Assembly (NCBI GenBank): GCA_900128565.1
Contig: LT636080.1
Span: 1-17,408, forward strand
DNA length: 17,408 nucleotides
Direction of reading: 5' to 3'
Source of the DNA: Stramenopiles sp. TOSAG23-6
Lineage: Eukaryota; Sar
Part shown: in pieces, positions 7,153 to 17,408 of the stretch
How positions within the stretch are numbered: position 1 is the first letter of the stretch
Layout: the number at the start of each line of letters is the position of its first letter
Translations under genes and position numbers: made by a program
The notes under the pieces: generated by a model
What the model was told of the DNA's origin: nothing
What the model saw: only the letters and a program-made list of their open reading frames with translations
Databases searched by the model: none

Positions 7153-8640
7153 ATGTCACGCGGTGTTCGAGGATTAAAGGGAATAATTGATGAAAGAAGG
7201 CTAGGCGAAAATGAAACTTTCCGAATCAGTAGTGAAAATAACGAAAATTGTATATACACCAAGCGGTTACTAGATGAATTACAAAACATTTCCACAATTC
7301 GAATGAAAGATGAAGGACAGCTCCAACAGATGTTACGGAACATCAATGAAAAAGACCAAGTTCAATATTTACGGGAGGCCCATAAGCAATATAGAATACG
7401 TGAAGATGAAAGAATTTCAATCGAAGATAATATCATTTCCTCCCTTCAAAGCGCAGTTGAACGATTTGGAGGTGAAATTGAGTTTCTATTTTTGATTTTT
7501 TTAGGAATAGAGGAGAAAATGATCGATTCCACTCATTACAACCAACATGAAAAGGCATATGCTTTTCAAGTGAAACATTTTCAGACACTGCTCGATTATG
7601 TAGCACGTTCGCGATATTCATTTGGCGAAGTTNTTTCTAAAATACTTCAACGTGCTGTTGCGATTCACGACGCAGGGACTGATTCATGTGCTACAATTAT
7701 CTCAATGGCTGCAATTGTATCAAAAAAAGCATACTCCGCTGCCATGTGTGCTTCAAACAAGGCAACACGTTCAATAAATGGTGGTGTTGCGATACAGTCT
7801 ATTCATTGTCGAATCATTCAGAGATTTTTTCGTATAGCTCTTATTAAACGCCGACGTCAAATAAAAGATTATATTAAATCTATAAAGGAGAAGCATACTG
7901 CAACTACGCTGCAAATGTGGTATAAAAGGCAATACAACAAATATATATGGAATGATAAATGGAAAAAAAGTGCACGGTCTACAGCGATACGTGTCTTATT
8001 TTCCAACAAAAATAATAGTATCAAAAAGAAAAAAATGAAAAGTCCATTATTTGCACTATTGAAACTACAAGCATTCACAAGAAAATATTTGAGTGCTAGC
8101 CGTTATTATTGGATGAAATGTTTTGCAACACTTCGTCGACGTAGAGATGCAATGAAAATGTGGCATGTACGCAAAACTAAATTAGGTTATTTGGTGGATA
8201 ACTTGTATAACATTTCAAGTGTATATAGCAAGTACAAATCTGAATTGTATCGGATAGAAGAGAATATCGCCAGCCAAACATTTAATTGGGAATCTCAATG
8301 GAAACAATACAAGCAAAATATGAGAAAACATATCATGCGTAAACAACTAAGCAATGATTGGATTATTTTTGATGATGCAGAAAATAATAAAGAACAGTTT
8401 GAAAAAGGAAGATATTTCAATACCAAAACGGGTAAAAGGCAAATCGAACATCCAAATGAAAAGCTTGTGAAAAACACTTGTAAATTAGAGATAGTTCGGG
8501 CTAAACAAATTTTACAGTCTCATGTTGATCCGTTACTTGAATACAAAGACGAAATTGTTTCTTTATCATCAATAGATTACAATGAATTCGAAGGGATTTT
8601 ACTTCAATCAATTGTAAAAATGTGGTGTTCAAATAATTAA
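7153..8640 (+). CDS. IQ-motif coiled-coil protein with C-terminal WW-like segment
   Basis: ATG 7153 to TAA 8640, 495 residues if unspliced. Residues about 30-110 form a charged coiled coil. From about residue 211 there are IQ-like motifs (AIQSIHCRIIQRFFRIALIKR, then ATTLQMWYKRQYNKY and LLKLQAFTRKYLSASRYYW), which bind calmodulin or centrin-like light chains. Near 402-435 a WW-like stretch occurs (DWIIFDD…GRYFNTKTGKRQIEHPNE), as in several ciliary/cytoskeletal IQ proteins. A role at the cytoskeleton or flagellum is inference. One N at 7633 makes a residue undetermined. A 33-nt segment at 7472-7504 has GT…TTTTTTTAG ends and could be a tiny intron whose removal preserves the frame. No introner. 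Confidence 0.8.
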   Translation: MSRGVRGLKGIIDERRLGENETFRISSENNENCIYTKRLLDELQNISTIRMKDEGQLQQMLRNINEKDQVQYLREAHKQYRIREDERISIEDNIISSLQSAVERFGGEIEFLFLIFLGIEEKMIDSTHYNQHEKAYAFQVKHFQTLLDYVARSRYSFGEVXSKILQRAVAIHDAGTDSCATIISMAAIVSKKAYSAAMCASNKATRSINGGVAIQSIHCRIIQRFFRIALIKRRRQIKDYIKSIKEKHTATTLQMWYKRQYNKYIWNDKWKKSARSTAIRVLFSNKNNSIKKKKMKSPLFALLKLQAFTRKYLSASRYYWMKCFATLRRRRDAMKMWHVRKTKLGYLVDNLYNISSVYSKYKSELYRIEENIASQTFNWESQWKQYKQNMRKHIMRKQLSNDWIIFDDAENNKEQFEKGRYFNTKTGKRQIEHPNEKLVKNTCKLEIVRAKQILQSHVDPLLEYKDEIVSLSSIDYNEFEGILLQSIVKMWCSNN

Positions 8641-8701
8641 ATTAAAAAAAAACGAAATAAAAAAAATAGTAATTACACAATTTTACTTAGGAAGTTGTAG
8701 A

Positions 8702-10650
<1,949 letters not shown>

Positions 10651-10840
10651 CTTGAAATGTGTTTCTATATGCAAAAGTTATTGAAACAAAAGTAACAAAA
10701 TTCAATCATCTTTGTTGACCAACAATCAAATTCTGACCCTCATTTTTTGCGATTTCGTGAAATGTGTAACACCAAAAGAATACTATTAATATTTTTAGAA
10801 AAATACCAGTTTTATTACTACTATCAATTCAAATACAAGT

Positions 10841-13800
10841 TTAATGATTCGCAGCAACATGTTCATATGCAGCTTCTAAAAGTTTGCAAATACGTTTTTC
10901 ATCTTGTTTATTTGTACTTTTCAGGCGTTTTTTCAGTTCCGATACTTCTATACCCATTTCGAGTGCTACTTCTGCCATTGCTTTCTTTTTAAGTTTTTTT
11001 TCTCTTTTTCTCCTTTTTTTCTCATCATCTTCATCATTTTGATTTTCATCCTCTTCTAGTCGACTACTAGACTTTNTCTTCTTTTTCTTCTTCTTTTTTT
11101 TTCCAAAAATATTTGCAACTCCTTCTTTTGCATTCTCTGCGTCCTTCAAGTTTTGTTTCTCAGCTTCAAGAATTTCTTTTTCAGCAGCTTCTCTAGCCTT
11201 TTGTTTTTTACTCTTTTTCTTTGGAGATTTATCATTTTCTTCAATTTCACCACGAGCTTTCGCCCTCTCTTCAAGAAAAGCCTTACGGCGAGCGATTGTT
11301 GCGGCTGCCTTTTCTTCTGAGAGTTTCTTTGCACGTGCTTCTTCTATTTCAATTTCACGTAACAATTGATTTCTATAACCTTCCACATCATCTTCTCCTT
11401 TAGGACCTTTGAATTTGAATACATCTTTCTTATCACAGACCCAGAGATCGCATTCTGCTTCTGCTATAAGTCTTGCATCGTGACTAACTAACACAACGCC
11501 ACCAGTAAAATTTCGAATAGCTAATGCTAAAGCATCGATAGACTCAATATCGAGATTATTTGTAGGTTCATCCAAGAACAAAACATGAGGTTTTTGAAGT
11601 ACCAAATGAGCAAAAACTACACGAGCTTTTTGTCCACCAGAAAGGTTTCTAATAGCAATAGTATGAGCATGCCCTTCGAGACCACAACGACCTAAAAGAT
11701 TTCGAGCATGTATTTTGGAAAAATATTTCAAAAATACAAACGTTAGGTACAAAATTTCGTACGAAAAAAAATCGAAAATGAAAAAAAATAAAACATACAT
11801 GTTGAAAGTTCGTCTCCTCATCAAAAGTATCAACTAGATGTTGAACAGGACTTTTCCCCATGGGTAATTTATCAGCAAAATGTTGATTGTACACCCCAAT
11901 GCGAAGACGATTATTGCGTCGAATGTCACCACTCGTTGGATTTAAATCACCTTGCAATAATTTCAGCATTGTTGATTTTCCAACACCGTTTGGTCCTACT
12001 ATTGTGATACGCGACTGCATTGTAACACCAAAATTTACACCTTTAAATAATTCAGGAGAATCTGGATAATTAAATGAAATATCATCGACTTGAAGAACGG
12101 GAGGACGAAGATCCAAAACTTTAGAAAATTCGAATTTTACAGTGTATTCTTTTGGTTTTTCAAGAAGTTCACGAACATTTGTTTCATCATCATCAGAATC
12201 GAAAGCATTTCTTCCTTTTTTCTTACCTTTTTGTGATTTTTGTTTTTGTGTTGCCATTCGTAATGTCTGAGCTAAAGCCTGTTTTTTTGTCATGCCACTT
12301 TTTTTTAACCGTTTCAACTCTTTTTGTTGTTTCTCATATTCTTTTTCATCTTTCAAAAAATTTTGTTTATGCATTTGTTTAAATGTATAATAATCACCTT
12401 TGTAATACTTGAGCTTCTTATTCTCTAAATGAATAATGTTATCACACACATTACTTAAAAAATCTTGGTCGTGAGAAACTACTAATAAAGTATTTTTCCA
12501 TTTTTGTAGATATTCATCTAACCATAACACCGCATTTAAATCTAAATGATTCGTAGGCTCATCCAATAGTAAAAGCGTTGGCTCCATAAATAGTGCCTTA
12601 GCGAGAGAAATACGCATACGCCAACCACCTGAAAAATTACGAGTTGCTTGAATTTGCATTTTAGCCGTAAAACCAAGACCAGCTAAAATCGCCCTTGCCT
12701 TACCTTCACTAGCAGCAGTTCGTGAAGCAGTCATTTCCTTGTAAATAGATGCAAGTTCATCTTGGATACGAATTGAATGTNTTTNGNAAAAATNTTTNAA
12801 AAAAAANTAGAANTTNGTTAGGTACAAAATTTAGTACGAAAAAAATAAATTCGAAATTGAAAAAAAAATAAACATACACTCTTCCGTTGACAATTGATCT
12901 GCTTCAGGTTTGTGTTGATCATCTTCAAGTACTTTCAAAATACGAGCTTCTTCAGCGAGTAACATTGTACGACGTTCATCAGCTGATAACACGGCATCAA
13001 CTGCACGAGTGTCCTGTATAGTGAAAATATATATTTTTTTTAACGAAAAAAAAATCGTTAGGTACAAAATTTACTATGAAAAAAAATGTAGGTAAAAAAA
13101 TCATAATGAAAACATACATCAGCGACACATTCCTGAGCAACCATCATCATATCAATGTACGTAGGAAAAATAAGTTCCCGCGAAGCAAGCATCTTTAATA
13201 ATGTTGTTTTTCCTTGTCCATTTGGACCAAGTAAACCATATTTATGACCATGATGAATCTTCAAGTCAGCGTTATTGAAAAGTATTTTATCGCTTGCATT
13301 AATTGAGAATCCTTCAATGACAATATCTTTAGAATTTGCCCATGCTTCATCCTTCAGGAGAGCTTCAGTATCTCTTTGTGTAACAGTGAAGTTAGAATTA
13401 GACCCTTCAACACCAGCCTGTGCTTGTACTTGTAAAGATTCCTCTCTTTGTTTTTCGAGCTTCTTTTGTGCACGTCGTTCTTTATTACTCATCTTTTTTT
13501 TTTTTTTTGGTTTCTTTTTTGCGAGATCATTAGTCTCTTCTTCTGCTTCTTCTTCATGTTCATGTTCAAAAGTCACACCTTGATTCTCGACGATGTTGAG
13601 ATTATTTAATCCCGTAGTTACTTCTTTTACAGTTTGTTTTTCTTCTGTGTCACTTTCTTCTTCCTCTTCAGATGTTGTTGAGCCCATCAAACCACCAAAA
13701 CCAACAGCAACTGGCGCCTCAAAACTTTGTTCAGAACTTTCTAGGACGTCAATATTTTCTTCTTCAGCTTCAGCTTCTGCTTTTGCTGCCGCAGCTCGAC

Positions 13801-14455
13801 GAGCTTCAAGCTTACGACGTTGTTTCTTACTCAACTTTTTGNGCATTTCAAACTGTACCTCTATTTCATCTTCCCCTACGGTATTTTCTTTTTCGTTCAA
13901 TTCTGAGTTGCCAAACTGATCACCATTTTCTTGCTCATTCTCTTCTGCTTCTCTGGCAAGACGTTCCTCTTCCTCTTTTCGTTTTTTTTTCGCAATTCTT
14001 TCTTCGTCCTGTTTTGCACGTAATACAGCCTTTTCAGCCTTTGAAAGTTTTGCAAATTCTGCTTTGGTTAATTGTTTCTTAGAAGAACTTTCAGTTTCTC
14101 GACTTTGTTGAGCTGCTGCTTTCTTAGCCGCTTTCTTCTCCTTAGCGGTCATTCTTGCACTTTTTGCCTGTTTCATTCCAGGTTTCGAACCAGTTCTTTG
14201 GGCAGCTGCTTTCAATTTTCTTTGTTCTTTCTTACTCAATCCAGTATTAGATGCATTTGTTTGCTGATTTGGTAGCTCAACTCCAGCGGCGATTGCCTCT
14301 GCCGCAGCTTTGGCCTTTGCCGCTTCCCTTTGCTTACGGAGCTGTCTCTTGGTAAGTGGTTTAGGTTCGGAATTAACTACGGGTTCATTATCTGATGATG
14401 GGAAGTCATCACTATGGCCTCTGCGGCGTCCTTTCTTTCCTCGCTTCTTTGCCAT
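10841..14455 (-). CDS. ABCF1: ABC-F family ATPase, ABCF1/ABC50-like
   Basis: Exons in order: 14455-13118, 13013-12878, 12775-11799, 11707-10841. 3318 nt, 1105 residues. A Lys/Glu/Ala-rich low-complexity N-terminal third precedes two ATPase domains without membrane segments. Domain 1 has Walker A GPNGQGKT (about 410-417), signature FSGGW (539-543) and Walker [13 protein letters not shown]. The linker contains [11 protein letters not shown]. Domain 2 has Walker [10 protein letters not shown] (752-760), signature LSGGQ (839-843) and Walker [16 protein letters not shown]. The order and sequence match ABCF1 ([17 protein letters not shown] against the ARKCLGRFGLESHAHT pattern). ABCF1 acts with eIF2 and ribosomes in translation. 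The protein is longer than animal ABCF1 (about 845), through N- and C-terminal Lys-rich tails. Undetermined bases at 11076 and 13842. Stop TAA 10841-10843. Confidence 0.95.
11708..11798 (-). mobile_element. Introner copy 13 (type A, 91 nt), cleanest copy
   Basis: Minus strand: GTATGTTTTATTTTTTTTCA start, TTTCGTACGAAA, GTACCTAACG, ATATTTTTCCAAAATAC plus AT. Flanked by ACAT on both sides. Splicing gives [16 protein letters not shown], an uninterrupted conserved ABCF1 stretch, so the boundary length is certain and cannot end in AG. Confidence 0.95.
12776..12877 (-). mobile_element. Introner copy 14 (type A, 102 nt, contains N calls)
   Basis: Minus strand: GTATGTTTATTTTTTTTTCA start, TTCGTACTAAA, GTACCTAAC, then a type A tail with about eight undetermined bases (12781-12816), ending …ACATT. 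Splicing gives [13 protein letters not shown]. Relative to the other copies there is one extra base at the 3' end, possibly a consensus error. Confidence 0.8.
13014..13117 (-). mobile_element. Introner copy 15 (type B, 104 nt, GT-AG)
   Basis: Minus strand: GTATGTTTTCATTATGA start, TTTCATAGTAAA in place of the palindrome, GTACCTAACG, end ATATTTTCACTATACAG. Splicing gives [18 protein letters not shown], matching ABCF1. Here the base pair after ATAC is AG, giving a canonical end. Upstream bases are AT. Confidence 0.9.
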
Positions 14456-14872
14456 GATGCGTTTTCAGTGCACAATGATTTTTACTCAATAGCTAATTTT
14501 TGCTGCCAAAGAATAAGTTCGCGGAAGACGAGAAGAATAATGATTGAATGTTCGACTGACTCACAATTTTTTGCGCAAACCTGTTTTTCAAGATGGAGAC
14601 GTTTTTCAAAAATTTATAACGGTTTGTGTGCTACGACACGTTAGTAGGTTAGTAGTACTTATACTAGTAGGTACCAATAGACTACACTTACTACTACTTT
14701 ACTTCTACTTGGCACAGCTGCTATATTCCACCCCTAACTTCCGTAGATAGTAGCTAGCGTGACGTAGGACTGAAATATCACTAAATCTAGCACCATATGG
14801 ACTGCACTTTGCTTGTTACGTGAGACTGCCTAACTACATAACTTTTTATTTTCGAAAGCAAACCCATTAATA
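14456..14872. promoter_or_regulatory. Divergent intergenic region with TAGTAGG-like short repeats
   Basis: 417 bp between the starts of ABCF1 (-) and the small MGACC gene (+). Around 14640-14700 there are clustered TAGTAGGTTAGTAGTAC and CTAGTAGGTACC motifs and TACTACTACTT. A related CTAGTAGG occurs near 3999. No ORF or introner core is evident. Confidence 0.4.
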
Positions 14873-15471
14873 ATGGGAGCTTGTTGTAGTAGAAAAACTA
14901 TGAATGTAAGTTTATATGTATATCCCTACATCTTTCTCGTATTTTCCCCCAGAACATAACTTCAACTGGCGTCATAGATGTTGTACTGGAATTCTTCAAA
15001 GTCAGTGTTGTTTTACTCTCACTCTCTGAAGCTCTTTGTTTATCTCTCCCATTTGTTTCATTTCAAAATATATAAATTGAAATAATGCAGAGAGGAAAGA
15101 AGATCAAGTCTTTATTGTAGTTACTCACTATACTCTGAAATATATGAATTGTTCAAAATGTAAAGGCTAACAGTATTTTATTCAACATTCTATATCACTT
15201 TTATTTTAGGGTAACCCCATCATGTACGTTTCATCATGAATTTATTAATTTATTTTTTTTTCATACGAAATTTCGTACCTAACGATTTTTTCATGATTTC
15301 GTGTTTTTTTCACAATACATGGTCGGAAGCTCCGGTGGAGATTGCGGTGGTAGAAATTATGGTTTAATTGAAGCACCATATTCAAATACAATAATACTTC
15401 CTATGACAATGTTATACCTACCATCGCACAAACTTTTGTTTACCTTAGGTAGATGCTCCTTGATACCTTAG
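14873..15471 (+). CDS. Small MGACC-start protein, predicted myristoylated/palmitoylated, unrecognised
   Basis: Model: exons 14873-14905, 14953-15000, 15210-15223, 15321-15471, giving 81 residues and TAG. It starts MGACCSRKTMNNITSTGVIDVV; Gly2 with Cys4/Cys5 and nearby basic residues fits N-myristoylation plus palmitoylation, so attachment to membranes is plausible. The rest (GNPIMVGSSGGDCGGRNYG…) has no recognised domain. The first two introns look conventional; the third is an introner. The 14-nt exon and the second intron are less certain: without that intron the frame stays open to a TAA near 15073. RNA evidence would be needed to fix the model. Confidence 0.5.
14906..14952 (+). other. Conventional spliceosomal intron (47 nt, GTAAGT…CCCCCAG)
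   Basis: Starts GTAAGTTTATATG and ends TTTTCCCCCAG. It has no introner core and joins …TMN to NITSTG in frame. It shows that the host has ordinary GT-AG introns alongside introners. Confidence 0.65.
15001..15209 (+). other. Probable conventional intron (209 nt, GTCAGT…TTTTAG)
   Basis: Begins GTCAGTGTTG and ends CTTTTATTTTAG. It contains stops in all frames and no CGTACG or CCTAACG core. Removal keeps the frame into GNPIM before introner 16. Alternative splice choices are possible. Confidence 0.45.
15224..15320 (+). mobile_element. Introner copy 16 (type B, 97 nt)
   Basis: GTACGTTTCATCATGAA start, TTTCATACGAAATTTCGTAC core followed by CTAACG, a 3' part containing TTCATGATTTCGTG, and end TTTTTTTCACAATAC plus AT. 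Upstream bases are AT. ATCATGAA near the start and TTCATGAT near the end form a subterminal inverted repeat. Confidence 0.85.
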
Positions 15472-15725
15472 ACCCCATAGATATCCTTTTTATTTGTGTG
15501 TATTAAAATTAAAATAATAATGAAAACAAAACCTAAATTTTCTTTTTGATACCCGGTAACGTATTTTTTCGCGACGACACAAATGACAGTTTGTTGTGTA
15601 CCATATAATTATTAATTCAATAACTGGTTGTATAAGCTATAATTTATCATTATTTAATCAGTTACGATTGTCTGCTCACTTGTCAAAGAAGTTATAGAAC
15701 TAGAAAGTAATTTCAAAACATTTTG

Positions 15726-16391
15726 ATGTCAGTTTATATGTTCAGTAATGCACGTTGCGTTTTTAATCGAGGTGTTAGTCACGTAAGCCGTCGCGGTGTT
15801 GCTCGTAACAATGTGGTGTGTCTCACCCAAAGATCGCTTTCCACGAACACCGGTTCATTTCCGGATATCTTTAATCCAACCGCGGAACATTTACAACTAC
15901 GTCAAATGGTTCGTGACTTTACTATGGAGCGTGTGGAGCCTCAAGCTCTGGAATACAATCGTGAGGAAAAATTTAACCATGATCTGTTCAAGGAATGCGG
16001 CGAACAAGGCTTATTAGGTTGCACAGTACCTGTAGAATACGGGGGATCTGGTTTTGATGCCGCAGCGTCCTGTATAATACACGAAGAAATGTCGGCATCT
16101 GATCCAGCGTTTTGTTTATCTTATCTTGCACACTCTCTCCTATTTGTAAATAATCTTGCTCAAAATGGATCAGAAGAACAAAAAAAGAAGTATTTACCCG
16201 ATGCTTGTTCTGGTGCCACAATTGGTGGAATGTGCATGAGTGAGCCAGGTGTTGGCACCGATGTGTTAGGATTGACGACTAAAGCTGTAAAGAATAATGC
16301 AACAGGGGGATTTACGTTGACAGGTCAGAAAATGTGGATAACTAATGGTGCAGTCAGTGACACTGATCTCGGCGATGTCTTTTTGGTATAT
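15726..16391 (+). CDS. Acyl-CoA dehydrogenase (isovaleryl-CoA dehydrogenase-like), N-terminal half only
   Basis: ATG 15726, 222 codons, interrupted at introner 17. The N terminus (MFSNARCVFNRGVSHVSRRGVARNN…) is Arg-rich without acidic residues, consistent with mitochondrial import. The acyl-CoA dehydrogenase N-terminal helical domain follows (LRQMVRDFTMERVEPQALEYN, LGCTVPVEYGG, LSYLAHSLLFVNNLAQNGS), then the start of the middle beta domain with the FAD/substrate signature (MCMSEPGVGTD, KMWITNGAVSD). The family is about 400 residues; the rest of the middle domain and the C-terminal helical domain with the catalytic Glu are absent. The sequence after the introner is unrelated (EF-hand-like) and out of phase. 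The role would be mitochondrial branched- or short-chain acyl-CoA oxidation; exact substrate cannot be set. Confidence 0.85.
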
Positions 16392-16488
16392 GTATTTTTT
16401 ATTTTTTTTTACAAAAAAATCGAATTTTTTTTTATAGTAAATTTTGTACCTAACGATTTTTTTTTTGAAATATTTTTCCAAAAAGCAT
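16392..16488 (+). mobile_element. Introner copy 17 (type A) at a suspicious gene junction
   Basis: GTATTTTTTATTTT start, a palindrome eroded to ATAGTAAATTTT, then GTACCTAACG, ATATTTTTCCAAAAAGC plus AT. Upstream bases are AT. With this standard 3' end the acyl-CoA dehydrogenase frame meets a TGA after eight codons. One extra base (end at 16489) would be needed to stay open. Confidence 0.75.
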
Positions 16489-16869
16489 CTTAACGGACAT
16501 TCTTGGAGCTGATGCGAATCATGTCGAGGTAGCTGGAGCTTTGCTTCATGGATTTCATTCTGGTAAAACTCGTTTTGATCTCAACAATGATGGTAAGACT
16601 ACAAAAGCTGAATTAGCAGGTGGTATGTTTTTATCAAACATTTTCAATTTTTAAATTTAAATTTTTTTTTTTTTTTTTTTTTCAAAAAATTTTGTCCAAA
16701 CGATTTTTTTTTTTTTGAAATATTTTTGTACAGTTCATGTTTAGTAGATGGTTTGCTGAATCCAAATCAACAACGTTTTGATTTAGATGGAGATGGGAAA
16801 ACGTCAAAATTGGAAGTGATGGGAAGTTTGGCTGGTTCGTTGTTTAATGCAGTCTTTGATTCAGATTAA
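16489..16869 (+). CDS. EF-hand-like protein, C-terminal exons (5' part missing)
   Basis: Exons 16489-16622 and 16745-16869. Read in the only long open frame, this gives LTDILGADANHVEVAGALLHG, then RFDLNNDGKTTKAELAG, and after introner 18 VDGLLNPNQQ, RFDLDGDGKTSKLEVMGSLAG, ending FDSD and TAA. The two D-x-N/D-x-D-G-K-x-x-x-x-E loops are EF-hand-like or dockerin-like calcium-binding motifs. The open frame begins with one leftover base (c|tta acg), so the true upstream exon should supply two bases (phase 2). The acyl-CoA dehydrogenase exon ends in phase 0. No start codon is available here, so this is the tail of another gene. Confidence 0.6.
16623..16744 (+). mobile_element. Introner copy 18 (type A derivative, 122 nt, GT-AG)
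   Basis: GTATGTTTTTATC start, long T-tract, eroded core TTTTGTCCAAACG, then TTTTTTGAAATATTTTTGTA, CAGTTCATGTTTAG. Using the usual end (…GTACAG) gives a frame with TAG. Using the TTTAG 14 nt downstream keeps the EF-hand frame (G|VDGLLNPN). An older copy has therefore apparently acquired a conventional AG end. Confidence 0.65.
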
Positions 16870-17181
16870 TTTTTTTTTGTTTTTTTGTGTTTTTTTGTGT
16901 TTTTTTGTGTTTTTGTTTTTTTGGTTCATTGTCAAATAAAAATAAAAAACATTTTAACTTATTTTTCATTTATTTACATTTTTTTGAAATGATATATAAT
17001 AGTATTATACTATAAACACTATAAATAGATCTGTCTTTTTTTTTTTTTAAACTTAGTTATTAGTTATACAAAATCATACACATTGCAGATACATTTTGCA
17101 TCACTCTTTCAATCTTTTTAGTTTTTTTTGTGTTTTTTAAATTTTTTTTTTGGAGACAATTTTCTACTTATTGAGCTTATT
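16870..17181. other. Low-complexity 3' region with 10-bp T-rich tandem repeat
   Basis: 16879-16915 holds a (TTTTTTGTGT)n array of about four units directly after the stop codon. CAAATAAAAATAAAAAAC at about 16933 could act as a poly(A) signal. The rest is T/A-rich without a supported gene. Confidence 0.5.
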
Positions 17182-17306
17182 TTATTCAAAACCAAACCTT
17201 TGATTGGATATTTCACTAGTGGGTCGGAAACTTTCTTTTTTATTGCTGTTAATTTTCGCTTTATTGTACTTTGAATCACAGCTTGATTCATCGCAATAAT
17301 ACATAC
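17182..17306 (-). CDS. Possible last exon of a minus-strand gene
   Basis: An open frame reads …YYCDESSCDSKYNKAKINSN then KKESFRPTSEISNQRFGFE and TAA at 17182-17184. It is Lys/Ser-rich with no domain. The main support is its position directly downstream (in minus sense) of a sense-oriented introner core at 17344-17364. The exon start is not determined, and it may be chance. Confidence 0.3.
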
Positions 17307-17361
17307 ATGAATTATGAAACAAATATTTCTTTTGAGTTTTTTCTGTTAGGTATAAAATTTC

Positions 17362-17393
<32 letters not shown>

Positions 17394-17408
17394 AAAATTA
17401 AAAAAAAA
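17307..17408 (-). mobile_element. Introner copy 19, truncated by window end
   Basis: Minus strand: a long T-tract, TACGAAATTTTATACCTAAC core at about 17344-17363, then AAATATTTGTTTCATAATTC toward the 3' end. The window ends inside a homopolymer (A on the plus strand) in the 5' half of the element. The 3' boundary is unclear. Confidence 0.55.

Noticed and set aside
11640-11707. Downstream AG (TCTTTTAG) as the real acceptor for introner 13
   Set aside because: It would delete ARNLL, a conserved ABCF1 segment, and leave the GRCGLEG frame.

Overview
The window is nuclear DNA from a gene-dense, strongly AT-rich unicellular eukaryote. It uses the standard code: TAA, TAG and TGA all end genes here. 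Intergenic gaps are short and proteins are eukaryotic: a Rho/Rac-type GTPase with a CaaX tail, an ABCF1-like ABC-F protein, a glucosidase II beta-like protein and an IQ/coiled-coil protein. CCCTAA/TTAGGG motifs suggest TTAGGG-type telomeres. Lineage cannot be fixed from sequence alone. A marine picoeukaryote such as an uncultured stramenopile would fit, but that is a guess. Scattered N calls and a right end that stops inside a repeat suggest a short-read, single-cell or metagenomic contig.

Layout, left to right: glucosidase II beta-like gene with an unusual basic C-terminal half (+, 1-1812, 5' truncated); Rho GTPase (-, 1950-2534); UVR-motif-like protein (+, 2804-3836); probable mitochondrial protein with one C-terminal membrane segment (+, 4155-4742); unrecognised six-exon gene (-, 5015-6871); IQ-motif protein (+, 7153-8640); bacterial-type adenylosuccinate lyase in five exons (-, 8702-10650); ABCF1-like protein in four exons (-, 10841-14455); small MGACC-start protein (+, 14873-15471); 5' half of an acyl-CoA dehydrogenase (+, 15726-16391) joined to the end of an EF-hand-like gene (16489-16869); possible last exon of a further minus-strand gene (17182-17306). 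These are housekeeping genes with no evident shared pathway.

The outstanding feature is a family of about 90-180 nt repeated introns, 19 copies or remnants in 17.4 kb. They interrupt seven genes and account for nearly all introns. Each carries a GTATGT-like 5' end, a palindrome TTTCGTACGAAA, a branch-point-like GTACCTAACG, a T-rich tract and an ATAC-type 3' end. Every copy assignable to a gene lies in the sense orientation. Two subfamilies (A and B) differ in their terminal modules and coexist within single genes. This is the pattern of introner elements, meaning transposable introns.

Reading-frame reconstruction shows most copies must be removed at boundaries that do not end in AG. The element behaves as GTATG...ATAC followed by two bases that often repeat the two bases upstream (AT, AG or TT). 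This suggests a 2-bp target duplication in which one copy is removed with the intron. Only when those bases are AG does a conventional 3' splice site arise. Two copies also sit at suspicious joins between apparently unrelated gene halves, which could be introner-mediated exon shuffling or assembly collapse.
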